From Campylobacterales bacterium (GTDB taxonomy: Bacteria > Campylobacterota > Campylobacteria > Campylobacterales > QNZT01), in NCBI GenBank assembly GCA_027080605.1, contig JALWRO010000188.1, positions 1 to 16,852 of the forward strand: DNA of 16,852 bases, read 5' to 3'. Numbering within the stretch: position 1 is the first letter of the stretch; each line of letters starts with the position of its first letter. A program made the position numbers and the translations under genes. The notes under the pieces were generated by a model. It was not told the origin of the DNA. It worked only from the letters and a program-made list of their open reading frames with translations, and made no database searches. Shown here one piece after another: positions 1 through 7,724 of the stretch.

Positions 1-821
1 GAACGTCTGGTGTAGATCGCTTCGTCAAAACGCTTTTTATCGAACGAAAAGCCGGCAAAGCGTGTCATCTTTTTGCATCCGTGCAGCGTCAGCGAGTCCG
101 CGTACGCCTGCTCTATCATCGGTGAGCGCTCATAGACCGCTCCTGCCGGCGGTAACCGCATATCGAAATACGCCGCCTCTTCCCGCTCCCAGGCACCCAC
201 GACTGCGGCGGAAAGAAAAAATTCCCCTTCATGAAATCCGAAAGCTTCATGAAGTACCGACTTATCGAACCGGTACCGCACATTCGCCGCAAAATCCTCC
301 AGCCACGCACTCGCCTCGATCGTTCCCAGCCCGTGTCCGGCATCGAGCAGGCAGTAGCGAAACGCCCGGTTTTTATATTTCCATGAAGAACGATAGTAGA
401 TCCCTGAGAGGAGGAAGAGAAAACCTCTGATCTTGCGTTTGTCCGCAAAATGGACTTCGACACCCTCTTCCGCACTCAGCCTGTAGAGCAATTTCACCGC
501 CGAATTTGCGACATCGAAGTGCCAGATGCCGTCTTCGAATCCCTCGACATCTCTTGTCTGAAAATAGAACTCCACCGGATAGAGCGCTCCGGCGCTTGGT
601 ATCGTCCTCAGATAGTATTCGACACCGGGATAGACCTTTTTGGCGCTAATCCCGCCGATGCGATAGAGCATACGGTGTAAAGGTTTCGCATCGTCGAGTT
701 TGACCATCCGTAGAAAACGGTTGTAGATTTTAAACGGTGAAGGCTGTTTCTCCCACTCCAGTCGATTCGGATGGTTGCGTACCGAAAAGTATGAGTGCTT
801 CGTCGCTTCATGATAGTGCAT
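1..821 (-). CDS. SagB/ThcOx-type FMN nitroreductase (3' end beyond the window)
   Basis: Translation from the ATG at 821 gives 273 residues with no stop before the left edge. The start reads MHYHEATKHS, as is usual for SagB-type proteins. The flavin signature RTIPSAGALYP lies at residues 72-82, and a nitroreductase core block (YKNRAFRYCLLDAGHG) at about 148-163. The last codons read IYTRRS, the usual opening of a nitroreductase domain, so a second domain probably begins at the edge, as in the two-domain forms of about 500 residues. Known relatives are FMN-dependent oxidoreductases; SagB itself oxidises azolines to azoles in peptide toxins. No precursor peptide or YcaO gene is visible, so the substrate is unknown. 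The start overlaps the end of the MFS gene by 14 bases, which implies co-transcription. The family call is firm; the role is not. Confidence 0.85.
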   Translation of the reverse strand, partial: MHYHEATKHSYFSVRNHPNRLEWEKQPSPFKIYNRFLRMVKLDDAKPLHRMLYRIGGISAKKVYPGVEYYLRTIPSAGALYPVEFYFQTRDVEGFEDGIWHFDVANSAVKLLYRLSAEEGVEVHFADKRKIRGFLFLLSGIYYRSSWKYKNRAFRYCLLDAGHGLGTIEASAWLEDFAANVRYRFDKSVLHEAFGFHEGEFFLSAAVVGAWEREEAAYFDMRLPPAGAVYERSPMIEQAYADSLTLHGCKKMTRFAGFSFDKKRFDEAIYTRR

Positions 822-1971
822 CAAAATCACTTTTCCCTGCCGCCAAATACAACAATAACACTATCACACTGCCACCCAACGCCAGTAAAAGCGCATCGTG
901 CATTCCCATATACTCCCAGACGTAACCGCTAACAAGCGCACCGATCGCCCCGAAAAGCGCCACACCCGCATAAAAGATACCATACACTGAACCGCGGTTT
1001 GTCGCATAGCGTGCGATGTACGCCCGGTTGGCGTTGAGGGATGTAACGGTAAAGATTCCTAAAAACGCATAGGCAAGCCAGATCGATACCCGACTTCCCT
1101 CCAGCAACAAAAGCTGTGCGATCACACCACTGAGATAAGCCGCCGCCAGCAGATAATGCACTCCGAAACGATCGATCAGTTTGCCCACAGGATAGCTGAT
1201 GAGTGTCTGTGTAGCGGTCGAAACAACAAAAAGCAGTGGAATCATGAAGGTTTCAAATCCGGCGGTTTTCGCCCGCATCGTAAAAAAGGCATCGCTGAAA
1301 ACAAAGAGTACAAACAGAAAATAAAAAAAGAGCATCTTCACCACCCGTTTGTCAGCTCCCGTCACATGAAATGAGTAACCTACATCCCTGCTTTTGGGCG
1401 CATCTTTAACGAGAAAAAGAACGATCACCACACCGATGAGTCCCGGCACGATTGTCGCCAGAAAGATATTGCGAATCACCGCTTCCCCCTGCCCCAGATA
1501 GTAGAGCAGCAAAAAGCCGATGATCGTTCCACTCAACTCTCCGCCGATATCCATCGTCTTGTGAAAGCCGAAAGTTTTTCCCTCCTCCTTCTTCTTCGCA
1601 TAGACGGAAATAAGCAGATCTTTGGGAGCCGAACGCACCCCTTTCCCCAGCCGCTCCAGCCCTTTAAGCAACGCGACACTTTTGTAACTGTGTGAAAAAG
1701 CGATCAGCGGTTTACTCACCGCTGAAAGCAGATAACCACTGACGACAAGCGGTTTGACGATGCCGTAACGGTCACTGATATAGCCTGAGAGCAGACGCAG
1801 CGCATATGACACGAATGTCGCCACCGCCACGATAAATCCCAGCTTGTCATACCCTTCATGAAGAATAGCAACGACAAATATGGGCAAAATCGGATTGACC
1901 ATCGCCGATGCCATGTCGGTAAAGAAGCTGACCCATCCCAGATAGACGATATTTTTGTCGATATCTTTCAC
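808..1971 (-). CDS. MFS transporter
   Basis: This 387-residue, strongly hydrophobic protein has the length and pattern of a 12-helix major facilitator. The first helix carries FFTDMASAMVNPILPIF (about residues 16-32). The loop between helices 2 and 3 has a motif-A-like SGYISDRYGIVKP (62-74). Residues 105-119 (LERLGKGVRSAPKDL) match the RxGKGxRxAPxD signature of one MFS subgroup often annotated as drug or solute exporters. It would be an inner-membrane, probably ion-coupled carrier; its substrate cannot be read from sequence. The start codon is GTG and overlaps the UbiB-family stop (GTGA), with an AAGGGG ribosome site about 6 bases upstream, so translation is probably coupled. It sits between the UbiB-family gene and the SagB-type gene and could export a product of the latter, but that is inference. 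Confidence 0.9.
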   Translation of the reverse strand: MKDIDKNIVYLGWVSFFTDMASAMVNPILPIFVVAILHEGYDKLGFIVAVATFVSYALRLLSGYISDRYGIVKPLVVSGYLLSAVSKPLIAFSHSYKSVALLKGLERLGKGVRSAPKDLLISVYAKKKEEGKTFGFHKTMDIGGELSGTIIGFLLLYYLGQGEAVIRNIFLATIVPGLIGVVIVLFLVKDAPKSRDVGYSFHVTGADKRVVKMLFFYFLFVLFVFSDAFFTMRAKTAGFETFMIPLLFVVSTATQTLISYPVGKLIDRFGVHYLLAAAYLSGVIAQLLLLEGSRVSIWLAYAFLGIFTVTSLNANRAYIARYATNRGSVYGIFYAGVALFGAIGALVSGYVWEYMGMHDALLLALGGSVIVLLLYLAAGKSDFDALS

Positions 1972-3632
1972 AGCTTGCCCCTTCTGTAGATCGAGATAAT
2001 CAATACAATCCCCATCAGCAGTGCAATCGTAAACCCGATGAGTCCGAAAACCGGTATTCCCAGCACCAGCGGCGGCATTTTGGCAAAAGAGAGCAGTGAA
2101 GAGCCGATGAGTACCGCGGAAATGATGATTGCAACAGAGAGGCGGTTGAACGACTTTTCGATCGCCTGCTCCAGTGCTTCCAGCCCTACATGTTCGAACT
2201 CCATTTTAAAATTACCGTTTTTGAGCTTTTCGATCAGAAATTTGATATCATCCGGAAACTCTGTCACAAAATCGGAAACATCTTTGGGGATCTCGCCCAC
2301 TTTCCCCAGCAATGCCCCGAAAGAACGGCTGTTTTTATAAAAGCGCAAAACAAACGGACGAATCTCCTCCGCTGCATTGAAATCGGGATCAAGCTGTTTT
2401 CCGACACCTTCTATCGTAATCAGCGCTTTGGTCAGCAGATAGTTGTCTTCACGAAAATAGACGCGGTATCTGCTCATCAAAGCGATCATATCATTAAGCA
2501 AATTTTGGATGGAAATATCTTTCAAAGAGCCGTAAAAATAGGTAGAGATGATATCACCCATATCTTTGCAAAAGGCATCGACGTTCATATTTTCATCTTT
2601 GATTTTTGCCAGTTTGAGCAAATTGTACGCCGCTTTTTCTTCCTCATTTTTGACAATATAGTAAATCATATCGACAAAATAGCGCCGGTCACGCTCTCCG
2701 ATACGCCCCATCATACCAAAATCGATAAAAGCAAGTCTTCCGTCATCGAGTGCAAATATATTGCCGGGATGGGGATCAGCATGAAAATAGCGAAACAGAA
2801 AAATCTGCTCACACAAAAGATCAAAGCCGTTTTTGGCGGCAAGTTTTGCATCGATTCCCCTCTCTTCCAGTTTTTTGAGGTCAGAGACTTTGACACCGTC
2901 GATATACTCCATCGTCAATATACGCATCGTAGTCAATGACTCATACAACCGGGGGACTTTGATCTTCGGGTTCTCTTCAAAATTTTTGGCAAAACGTTTG
3001 AGGTTGAGCGCTTCGATATTGAAATCAAGCTCTTTTCTGATCGTTTTTTCAAACTCATCGATAATCATGTTGGCATCGTCGATACCGTACTCTTTGAGAC
3101 GATCTTTCAAAAAAGAGGCGATCTGCCGCATAATGGCGATATCGGAAGCGATCGTCTGGGTAATATTGGGTTTTTGTACTTTGACCGCAACGAGATCACC
3201 GTCCGGCAATACCCCTTTATAGACTTGCCCGAGCGATGCCGATGCAACCAGTTCCAGTTCACCGTCAAACAGTTCGCTGACCGGTTTACCGAACTCTTCG
3301 AGGAATACCTGTTTTATCTCTGAAAAAGGGATGGGTGAAACCTCATCCTGAAGTTTGGAAAAGGCGTTTGCCAGTTCCAGCGGAATCAAATCCGGACGTG
3401 TAGAGAGGATCTGGGCAAATTTAATAAACGTCGGTCCCAGCTCTTCGACTGTTTTTTTAATCCTCTCACTTCGGCTTAAATGTAAAATCTCTTCATTGAC
3501 AGACGTAAAAGGTATATGGATATGCTTCTCCACTTCCAATGCCACAACAAGGTTGTCAAAACCGTTGCGCAGAAGTACGGAAGCGATCTGCTGATAACGT
3601 TCAAGCTGCTTAAACGTCTGCCATACCTTCAT
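1968..3632 (-). CDS. UbiB/ABC1/ADCK-family atypical kinase
   Basis: A 554-residue member of the UbiB (AarF/ADCK) protein-kinase-like family. Visible hallmarks in order: a KxGQ-region motif KFAQILSTRPD at 71-81, in which Ala73 replaces the usual glycine; the alanine-rich nucleotide loop ASAS at 130-133; the VAVK lysine at 151; HADPHPGN at 284-291; and the metal-binding DFG at 304-306. Two hydrophobic helices at about 498-517 and 522-546 anchor the C-terminus in the inner membrane, as in bacterial UbiB. Relatives act as ATPases that support biosynthesis or handling of isoprenoid quinone lipids. If the host is a Campylobacterota it probably makes menaquinone rather than ubiquinone, so a general lipid or quinone role is more likely than ubiquinone synthesis. 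It starts 9 bases after the small coiled-coil gene and overlaps the MFS gene. Its ribosome site is weak. Confidence 0.93.
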   Translation of the reverse strand: MKVWQTFKQLERYQQIASVLLRNGFDNLVVALEVEKHIHIPFTSVNEEILHLSRSERIKKTVEELGPTFIKFAQILSTRPDLIPLELANAFSKLQDEVSPIPFSEIKQVFLEEFGKPVSELFDGELELVASASLGQVYKGVLPDGDLVAVKVQKPNITQTIASDIAIMRQIASFLKDRLKEYGIDDANMIIDEFEKTIRKELDFNIEALNLKRFAKNFEENPKIKVPRLYESLTTMRILTMEYIDGVKVSDLKKLEERGIDAKLAAKNGFDLLCEQIFLFRYFHADPHPGNIFALDDGRLAFIDFGMMGRIGERDRRYFVDMIYYIVKNEEEKAAYNLLKLAKIKDENMNVDAFCKDMGDIISTYFYGSLKDISIQNLLNDMIALMSRYRVYFREDNYLLTKALITIEGVGKQLDPDFNAAEEIRPFVLRFYKNSRSFGALLGKVGEIPKDVSDFVTEFPDDIKFLIEKLKNGNFKMEFEHVGLEALEQAIEKSFNRLSVAIIISAVLIGSSLLSFAKMPPLVLGIPVFGLIGFTIALLMGIVLIISIYRRGKL

Positions 3633-3641
3633 GAAACAGAC

Positions 3642-3947
3642 TTACTTTTTCTCTTCGATCGCCTTTTTCAAAGCGGTAATCTCCCGTCGCAGCGACGTGA
3701 TATCCTCTTTTGTAGCCAGCCCCATCTCTTTGAGCTGTTTGTGAATCTCTTCCTTGATCTTCTTGTCCGCTTCTTCCGACTTTTCGTTGATCTCTTTTTT
3801 CAGTTTGCTTAAAAACTCATCTCCCTGCTCTTTGGAAATCTCTCCCTGTTTGATCGATTCATCGATCAGTTTTTCCACTTTTTCTTTGGCGATAAACATC
3901 GCACCAAGCCCCATTTTCAGTAAATCCTGCGGTGTTACTTTTTCCAT
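3642..3947 (-). CDS. Small phasin/UbiK-like coiled-coil protein
   Basis: A charged protein of 101 residues, with no signal peptide. Residues 5-20 (TPQDLLKMGLGAMFIA) are amphipathic to hydrophobic and could touch a membrane or lipid surface. From about residue 22 onward it is almost continuous Lys/Glu-rich helix, ending in LATKEDITSLRREITALKKA (76-95), a pattern seen at the C-terminus of phasin-family proteins and also of the ubiquinone accessory factor UbiK. Phasins coat polyhydroxyalkanoate granules; UbiK is a coiled-coil lipid-associated helper. No PHA synthase gene is in view, whereas the next gene is UbiB-like, so a UbiK-like helper role is worth considering. It is the first gene behind a strong sigma70-like promoter, with an AGGAGA ribosome site 6-7 bases before ATG. 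The gene is real; the functional label is tentative. Confidence 0.85.
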   Translation of the reverse strand: MEKVTPQDLLKMGLGAMFIAKEKVEKLIDESIKQGEISKEQGDEFLSKLKKEINEKSEEADKKIKEEIHKQLKEMGLATKEDITSLRREITALKKAIEEKK

Positions 3948-3976
3948 TGTTCTCTCCTGACTAATTTTGATATATA

Positions 3977-4006
3977 ATTATACTAAGTTTAGCAGACTAT
4001 TGTCAA
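3977..4006 (-). promoter_or_regulatory. Near-consensus sigma70 promoter for the phasin/UbiB/MFS/SagB operon
   Basis: On the minus strand TTGACA (4006-4001) is separated by 18 bases from TATAAT (3982-3977), which places transcription start about 22 bases before the ATG at 3947. Both hexamers match the sigma70 consensus exactly. The -35 box lies inside an 11-base perfect palindrome, TATTGACAATA, and two ACTTAG copies lie 29 bases apart, one upstream of the -35 box and one just upstream of the -10 box, so an overlapping operator is possible. Campylobacterota promoters often lack a recognisable -35, which makes this one notable. Confidence 0.7.
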
Positions 4007-4043
4007 TATAGCTAAGTCTGGAAGATTTAATAGGTATCTGTGC

Positions 4044-4892
4044 TTAAGAGGCGATCAGTGCGGTCGAAGCGATATGTTCCTGCACAATACCGTTTCCACC
4101 CTGGCGTTTTACCTGATACATTGCTTCATCGGCATATTTGAGCAATTCCTGCCGGTTATACCCACCGTCAGGAAAAGTAGCGACACCGATGGAAAGGGTT
4201 GAGATCATCGAAACACCGTCGATCACAAAAGGTTCTTCAAAGAGTTTTCGGATACGTTCAAGTGCATGTACGACATTTTGCGGATGCTCTTCATGATGAA
4301 AGATAATCAAAAATTCATCGCCACCCAGACGACCGATCTGATCTACCTCGCGCAAATGCGATTTGATTCTTTTGACCATACCACACAGCAGATGATCGCC
4401 GCACTCGTGTCCGTAGGTGTCGTTGACAGTTTTAAAATTGTCGAGATCAATCAGAGCAATACTGAACACATTGCCGTCTCGCTTCGCACTCGCAAGCGCC
4501 ATATCCAGCGACCGTTCGATACTCCTGCGGTTTTGCACACGGGTCAGGGAATCAAAATATGCCAGCTCCTGAAGCGTTTTGATCTGCTTTTCCACCTGCT
4601 GAGACAACTCTTCTATCTCCGCTATCCTTGAATGCGGAATATCTTTCACCTCTCCGATCACATAGGCATCCAGAAGCAAAAGCGGTTTGAGGACAAGATG
4701 GTGAAACAGATAGTAAGCAACGGCAAACAGGAGGATTAGAAGCAGAGGCATCAGAAAGTGTAACCACCAGACAGGATCAATATCTTTATGAACATACGTA
4801 TAGTGTAAACTACTGTATAATACATAAAAACTTGCAATCGCCGGAACAACGATACCTGCCGTAATGAGTGTATTAAATGTTCTGAATTTCAT
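4044..4892 (-). CDS. Membrane diguanylate cyclase (GGDEF)
   Basis: A 282-residue protein with two membrane helices (about 8-26 and 41-63) around a very short periplasmic stretch, a HAMP-like linker starting at the LKP motif (68-70), and a C-terminal GGDEF domain (about 108-270). The signature is intact (RLGGDEF, 188-194). A metal-binding aspartate lies in IDLDNFK (148-154), and the product-inhibition site RxxD is present at 181-184, exactly five residues before GGDEF. It should therefore make c-di-GMP from two GTP, with feedback control. With almost no periplasmic domain it probably senses membrane state or acts constitutively. It is followed by the phasin-operon promoter and preceded by its own candidate sigma28-like promoter. 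It is the likely counterpart of the EAL protein encoded upstream. Confidence 0.93.
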   Translation of the reverse strand: MKFRTFNTLITAGIVVPAIASFYVLYSSLHYTYVHKDIDPVWWLHFLMPLLLILLFAVAYYLFHHLVLKPLLLLDAYVIGEVKDIPHSRIAEIEELSQQVEKQIKTLQELAYFDSLTRVQNRRSIERSLDMALASAKRDGNVFSIALIDLDNFKTVNDTYGHECGDHLLCGMVKRIKSHLREVDQIGRLGGDEFLIIFHHEEHPQNVVHALERIRKLFEEPFVIDGVSMISTLSIGVATFPDGGYNRQELLKYADEAMYQVKRQGGNGIVQEHIASTALIAS

Positions 4893-4942
4893 GTGACGAC
4901 TTTACAAACTGTTTTATCCAACATTTGGAAGAGCGGAATTTT

Positions 4943-4948
4943 AGTATA
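4943..4948 (-). promoter_or_regulatory. Alternative -10 box (TATACT) upstream of the diguanylate cyclase
   Basis: TATACT on the minus strand matches the sigma70 -10 hexamer at five of six positions and would start transcription about 44 bases before the cyclase ATG. No -35 hexamer sits at a proper distance: TTGGCG is only about 12 bases upstream. It overlaps the expected initiation zone of the sigma28-like candidate, so the two are competing readings of the same region. Confidence 0.3.
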
Positions 4949-4956
4949 TTTTAACT

Positions 4957-4982
4957 ATATCGCCAATATGAAAAATAATTTA
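4957..4982 (-). promoter_or_regulatory. Candidate sigma28 (FliA) promoter for the diguanylate cyclase
   Basis: The minus strand shows TAAA (4982-4979), 14 bases, then GGCGATAT (4964-4957). Compared with the general sigma28 pattern TAAA-N15-GCCGATAA, six of eight -10 bases match, and the core CGATAT fits the CGATWT form described for Campylobacter FliA. The predicted start is around 4950, giving a leader of about 58 bases. In AT-rich DNA a TAAA is cheap, so the CGATAT box carries most of the weight. Confidence 0.4.
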
Positions 4983-5023
4983 ATTTTTAGAAATTATGGA
5001 AAAGAAATTTTATCGTTTTTTTC

Positions 5024-5049
5024 GGAGGTGTTACTTTCGCTGCACCTCC
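5024..5049 (-). terminator. Hairpin just after the NIT-CZB receptor stop
   Basis: On the minus strand GGAGGTG (5049-5043) and CACCTCC (5030-5024) form a perfect 7-bp GC-rich stem with a 12-base loop, starting five bases after the stop codon at 5055. It is followed by an A-rich rather than T-rich run, so it is not a classic intrinsic terminator. It may protect the transcript end or work with another termination factor. The hairpin is clear; terminator activity is inferred from position. Confidence 0.45.
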
Positions 5050-5054
5050 CGGAA

Positions 5055-7724
5055 TTACGCCTCAATCTTCTCCCTTTTTTGCATTCGTTTCGTAATTTTT
5101 CCCTCTTTTTTTGTATTGCAGTATGTACGTTTGATACCATCGAGACTGTTAAAGATATTGCGCGTCGCATTTTCCAGTTGTGTCGCAATATCTTCCAGCT
5201 GTGTCGAAGGTGCGTTTTCGGCATTTTTATTTACATACTCCTGTGCCAGTGCGTGAATCTTTTCATGATCGTTTACCAGCACGCTCCACGCGGCGGACTG
5301 CGCGATAGTACTTTTGTTCTCTTCCTGCTGTCTCATCCATCGCCCCAGATCACATTGTGTCGGTGGTGTCACATCGAAACGGGTCTTGATCTCAAGCTTT
5401 TCGAGAATTTTCGCTTTAAAAAGCAAATGTTTGTGCTTCATCTGCGCGATCGTTTCATTGAGTTTGACATCACACACCTGATTCCGGACTTCCTCTTTAA
5501 ACGACGCTGTGGAGACTACATGAAACAGATCCGTCGAAAGCGTTCTGATATTTTGGGAAAGATCATCGATACCGGCTGCCATTTTAACATTTTCCGATAC
5601 AACCTGGTTCATCTTCTCAACGGCATTGTCAATCTCCACCATATCTTTTTCCTGAATCTCGCTTTTGTACGCAACTGACTCGATAATACCTTTGGTCGCA
5701 TTGATCTCATTTTTCAGATGCCCATATCCGGTAATCATCTCTTCACTGATCGCTTTGCCCTCCATCGATTTGCTTTTTGCACTTTCGACCAGCAGTTTTA
5801 TTTCAGCAGCGGCTTCGGCACTTTTGGTAGCAAGATTTCTCACCTCCTGCGCCACAACGGAAAAACCTTTTCCCGCTTCTCCGGCAGTTGCCGCTTCTAC
5901 CGCTGCATTGAGCGACAAAATATTGGTTTGGAAAGCGATCTGGTCAATGATGGCAATCGCTTCATCGATCGCTTCAACTTTGTCGTTGATCTCATCTGCC
6001 GCTTCCGCTGTTTTGGATGCCAGCACCAACCCTTTTTCAGATGTCTGTGCCAGTTGATCCGCCATGGAAGAGGATTTTCGTATATCTGAAATACTCTCTC
6101 TTGTTGTCGCTTTCATATGCTCCAGAACAGATGTTGTATTACTTAAAGCACTGCGCTGTTCGTCGGCAAACTTTGTCAAAGAGGTTGAAGAGTGGGAGAG
6201 CACTTTTGTATTGTCAGTCAAACTCCCTCCCGTATTCTGAATGACGGCAAAGAGTTCGGAAATGTTATCGCCAAGTAGTTTTGCGGAAGTCACCACCGCA
6301 CCGAAGTCTCCGTTCATTCCCTTGACACTGCCATGCGGAATTTCATAGTCGAATTTCCCTTGGCTATAATGGTTTAGCAATGCAACCAGTGCAGCAAATT
6401 TTTCCTTGGTCGATCTCAGCATATCGTTAAGCGCACTGCGTAAATGTTCCACTTCTATGGATGCTCCGGATTCATTGACGGAGTGCCCGAAAAATCCGTT
6501 GCTCACTTTACGTACAACATCTTCTATTTCACTGACAACCCTTTTGTCCTGTTCGATAATTTTGGTAATTTTTTCAATTTGCACGTTGATCATTGCCGTC
6601 ATTTCGGCAAACTCATCTTTACCCTCCACTTTCATCGGTTTGATATAATCTTTTTCTCTGGCAACATAGGAGAGAAAGAAACGCAATCCCTGTTGAAGAT
6701 TCTCCACCTGTTTGGAAAGACGTTTTGTCATCATAAACGCAAACACACCAATCACTATAAACACGGCAGTATTGATCAGGAAAAAGAGCAGTAGTGTATG
6801 CCATGCATGATTATACAACGTCTGTGCCGTTTCGGTAATATATTTTGACTGGAGATTCTCCACCTCTTTAAATTTATTGATTTTATGGGTAATACTGTCA
6901 AACCACCGCTGTGCGGGAATGTTAAATCCCTGCATACCCTTTGCATTCACCAGCATTTTTTCCATCGTCTCTACATTCTGGATAACAGGATCACGAAATA
7001 TTGCTTGATATGCTTTTAAAACTTTTGCAGGTGCATAATAGTGAAAATTTTTCAAAAAAGCTTCCTGCTGGGCAATCAACTTGATAAAATAGACTTGCAT
7101 ACCTTCAGCGAAACTCCCTCCTGCCAGTGTTCCTGTACCGACCGCACGTTCGATCCCCATACGCTCTTTTGCCTGAAGAAAATTGAGATACCCGTTGATT
7201 TCATTGCTGATTTTTACATTATCCGCCATTTTAACGATGGTTGCAATCGTGTCGAGCAACGAGGCATTCATATTGCTGTACAACGCAATCAATTTTGTCG
7301 ATGTCACACCAAGATTGTCTATAGAATTGCGAATCGTCGGAAGGCTGTGTAGTTTATCCAGTGCTTTTTCCAGATTTTGCTTAAATTCCGGCAAAAATGT
7401 CTCCGCCGGCAATTGATTGAGAAACTGGGAAAGGATTTGAATCTGTTTGTCTGTCAGCTGACGTTGCCCGGCAAGCTGATCTTTAAATTTTTGTCCGTGA
7501 CTGCCGACAAAACCGGCACTCAAGCCTCGCTCTTTTTGTGTTTCATGAATCACATTGGATATTTTTACAGATAGTTCGGAAAGTTCTTTGAGTGCACTGT
7601 GCCTGGTCGCATCGACATAGGTACTGTAAAATGTCACCATGGTATATATAGCCAGTGTGAGTACAGGAATGGATAAGAGCAGATAGAGTTTCTTCGAAAA
7701 GTTTAACTGATCCATAAATTTCAT
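5055..7724 (-). CDS. Chemoreceptor with NIT sensor, tandem HAMP-like region and C-terminal CZB zinc domain
   Basis: An 889-residue methyl-accepting chemotaxis protein. Helix TM1 is at about 13-34 and TM2 at 309-331. The periplasmic part (about 40-305) has NIT (nitrate/nitrite sensing) features: TQKERGLSAGFVGS (62-75) and a second block around ERMGIERAVGTGTLAGGSF (187-205). Two HAMP-like motifs follow, with glycines at 410 and 456, then the signalling hairpin IAFQTNILSLNAAVEAATAG (596-615). The C-terminus has a CZB zinc-binding domain (about 761-830) with likely ligands His766, Cys791 (CDLGRW), His820 and His824. Known CZB receptors bind zinc and respond to hypochlorite or zinc; NIT domains bind nitrate or nitrite. 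The chosen start has an AAGGA site 5 bases upstream; Met4 would be too far away. It lies between two candidate transcript-end hairpins and has its own sigma28-like promoter candidate. Confidence 0.93.
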   Translation of the reverse strand: MKFMDQLNFSKKLYLLLSIPVLTLAIYTMVTFYSTYVDATRHSALKELSELSVKISNVIHETQKERGLSAGFVGSHGQKFKDQLAGQRQLTDKQIQILSQFLNQLPAETFLPEFKQNLEKALDKLHSLPTIRNSIDNLGVTSTKLIALYSNMNASLLDTIATIVKMADNVKISNEINGYLNFLQAKERMGIERAVGTGTLAGGSFAEGMQVYFIKLIAQQEAFLKNFHYYAPAKVLKAYQAIFRDPVIQNVETMEKMLVNAKGMQGFNIPAQRWFDSITHKINKFKEVENLQSKYITETAQTLYNHAWHTLLLFFLINTAVFIVIGVFAFMMTKRLSKQVENLQQGLRFFLSYVAREKDYIKPMKVEGKDEFAEMTAMINVQIEKITKIIEQDKRVVSEIEDVVRKVSNGFFGHSVNESGASIEVEHLRSALNDMLRSTKEKFAALVALLNHYSQGKFDYEIPHGSVKGMNGDFGAVVTSAKLLGDNISELFAVIQNTGGSLTDNTKVLSHSSTSLTKFADEQRSALSNTTSVLEHMKATTRESISDIRKSSSMADQLAQTSEKGLVLASKTAEAADEINDKVEAIDEAIAIIDQIAFQTNILSLNAAVEAATAGEAGKGFSVVAQEVRNLATKSAEAAAEIKLLVESAKSKSMEGKAISEEMITGYGHLKNEINATKGIIESVAYKSEIQEKDMVEIDNAVEKMNQVVSENVKMAAGIDDLSQNIRTLSTDLFHVVSTASFKEEVRNQVCDVKLNETIAQMKHKHLLFKAKILEKLEIKTRFDVTPPTQCDLGRWMRQQEENKSTIAQSAAWSVLVNDHEKIHALAQEYVNKNAENAPSTQLEDIATQLENATRNIFNSLDGIKRTYCNTKKEGKITKRMQKREKIEA

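Noticed and set aside
62..475. Open frames of about 120 residues on both strands at the left edge
   Set aside because: The minus-strand frame with nitroreductase signatures (1-821) explains this stretch; the others are shadows.
2190..2939. 249-residue open frame on the plus strand
   Set aside because: It lies antisense to the UbiB-family gene, whose conserved motifs are continuous there; composition is that of a shadow frame.
5024..5049. Hairpin as a riboswitch or small RNA
   Set aside because: A single 7-bp stem with no conserved aptamer features; its place just after a stop codon fits a transcript-end hairpin better.
4893..5054. Small gene in the 162-base spacer before the cyclase
   Set aside because: No minus-strand frame with a start and ribosome site of useful length was seen; the region is AT-rich and is better explained by a hairpin and promoter.
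4893..5678. 261-residue open frame on the plus strand, beginning beside the cyclase start
   Set aside because: Most of it is antisense to the CZB and signalling part of the chemoreceptor, and it has no recognisable domain or good ribosome site.
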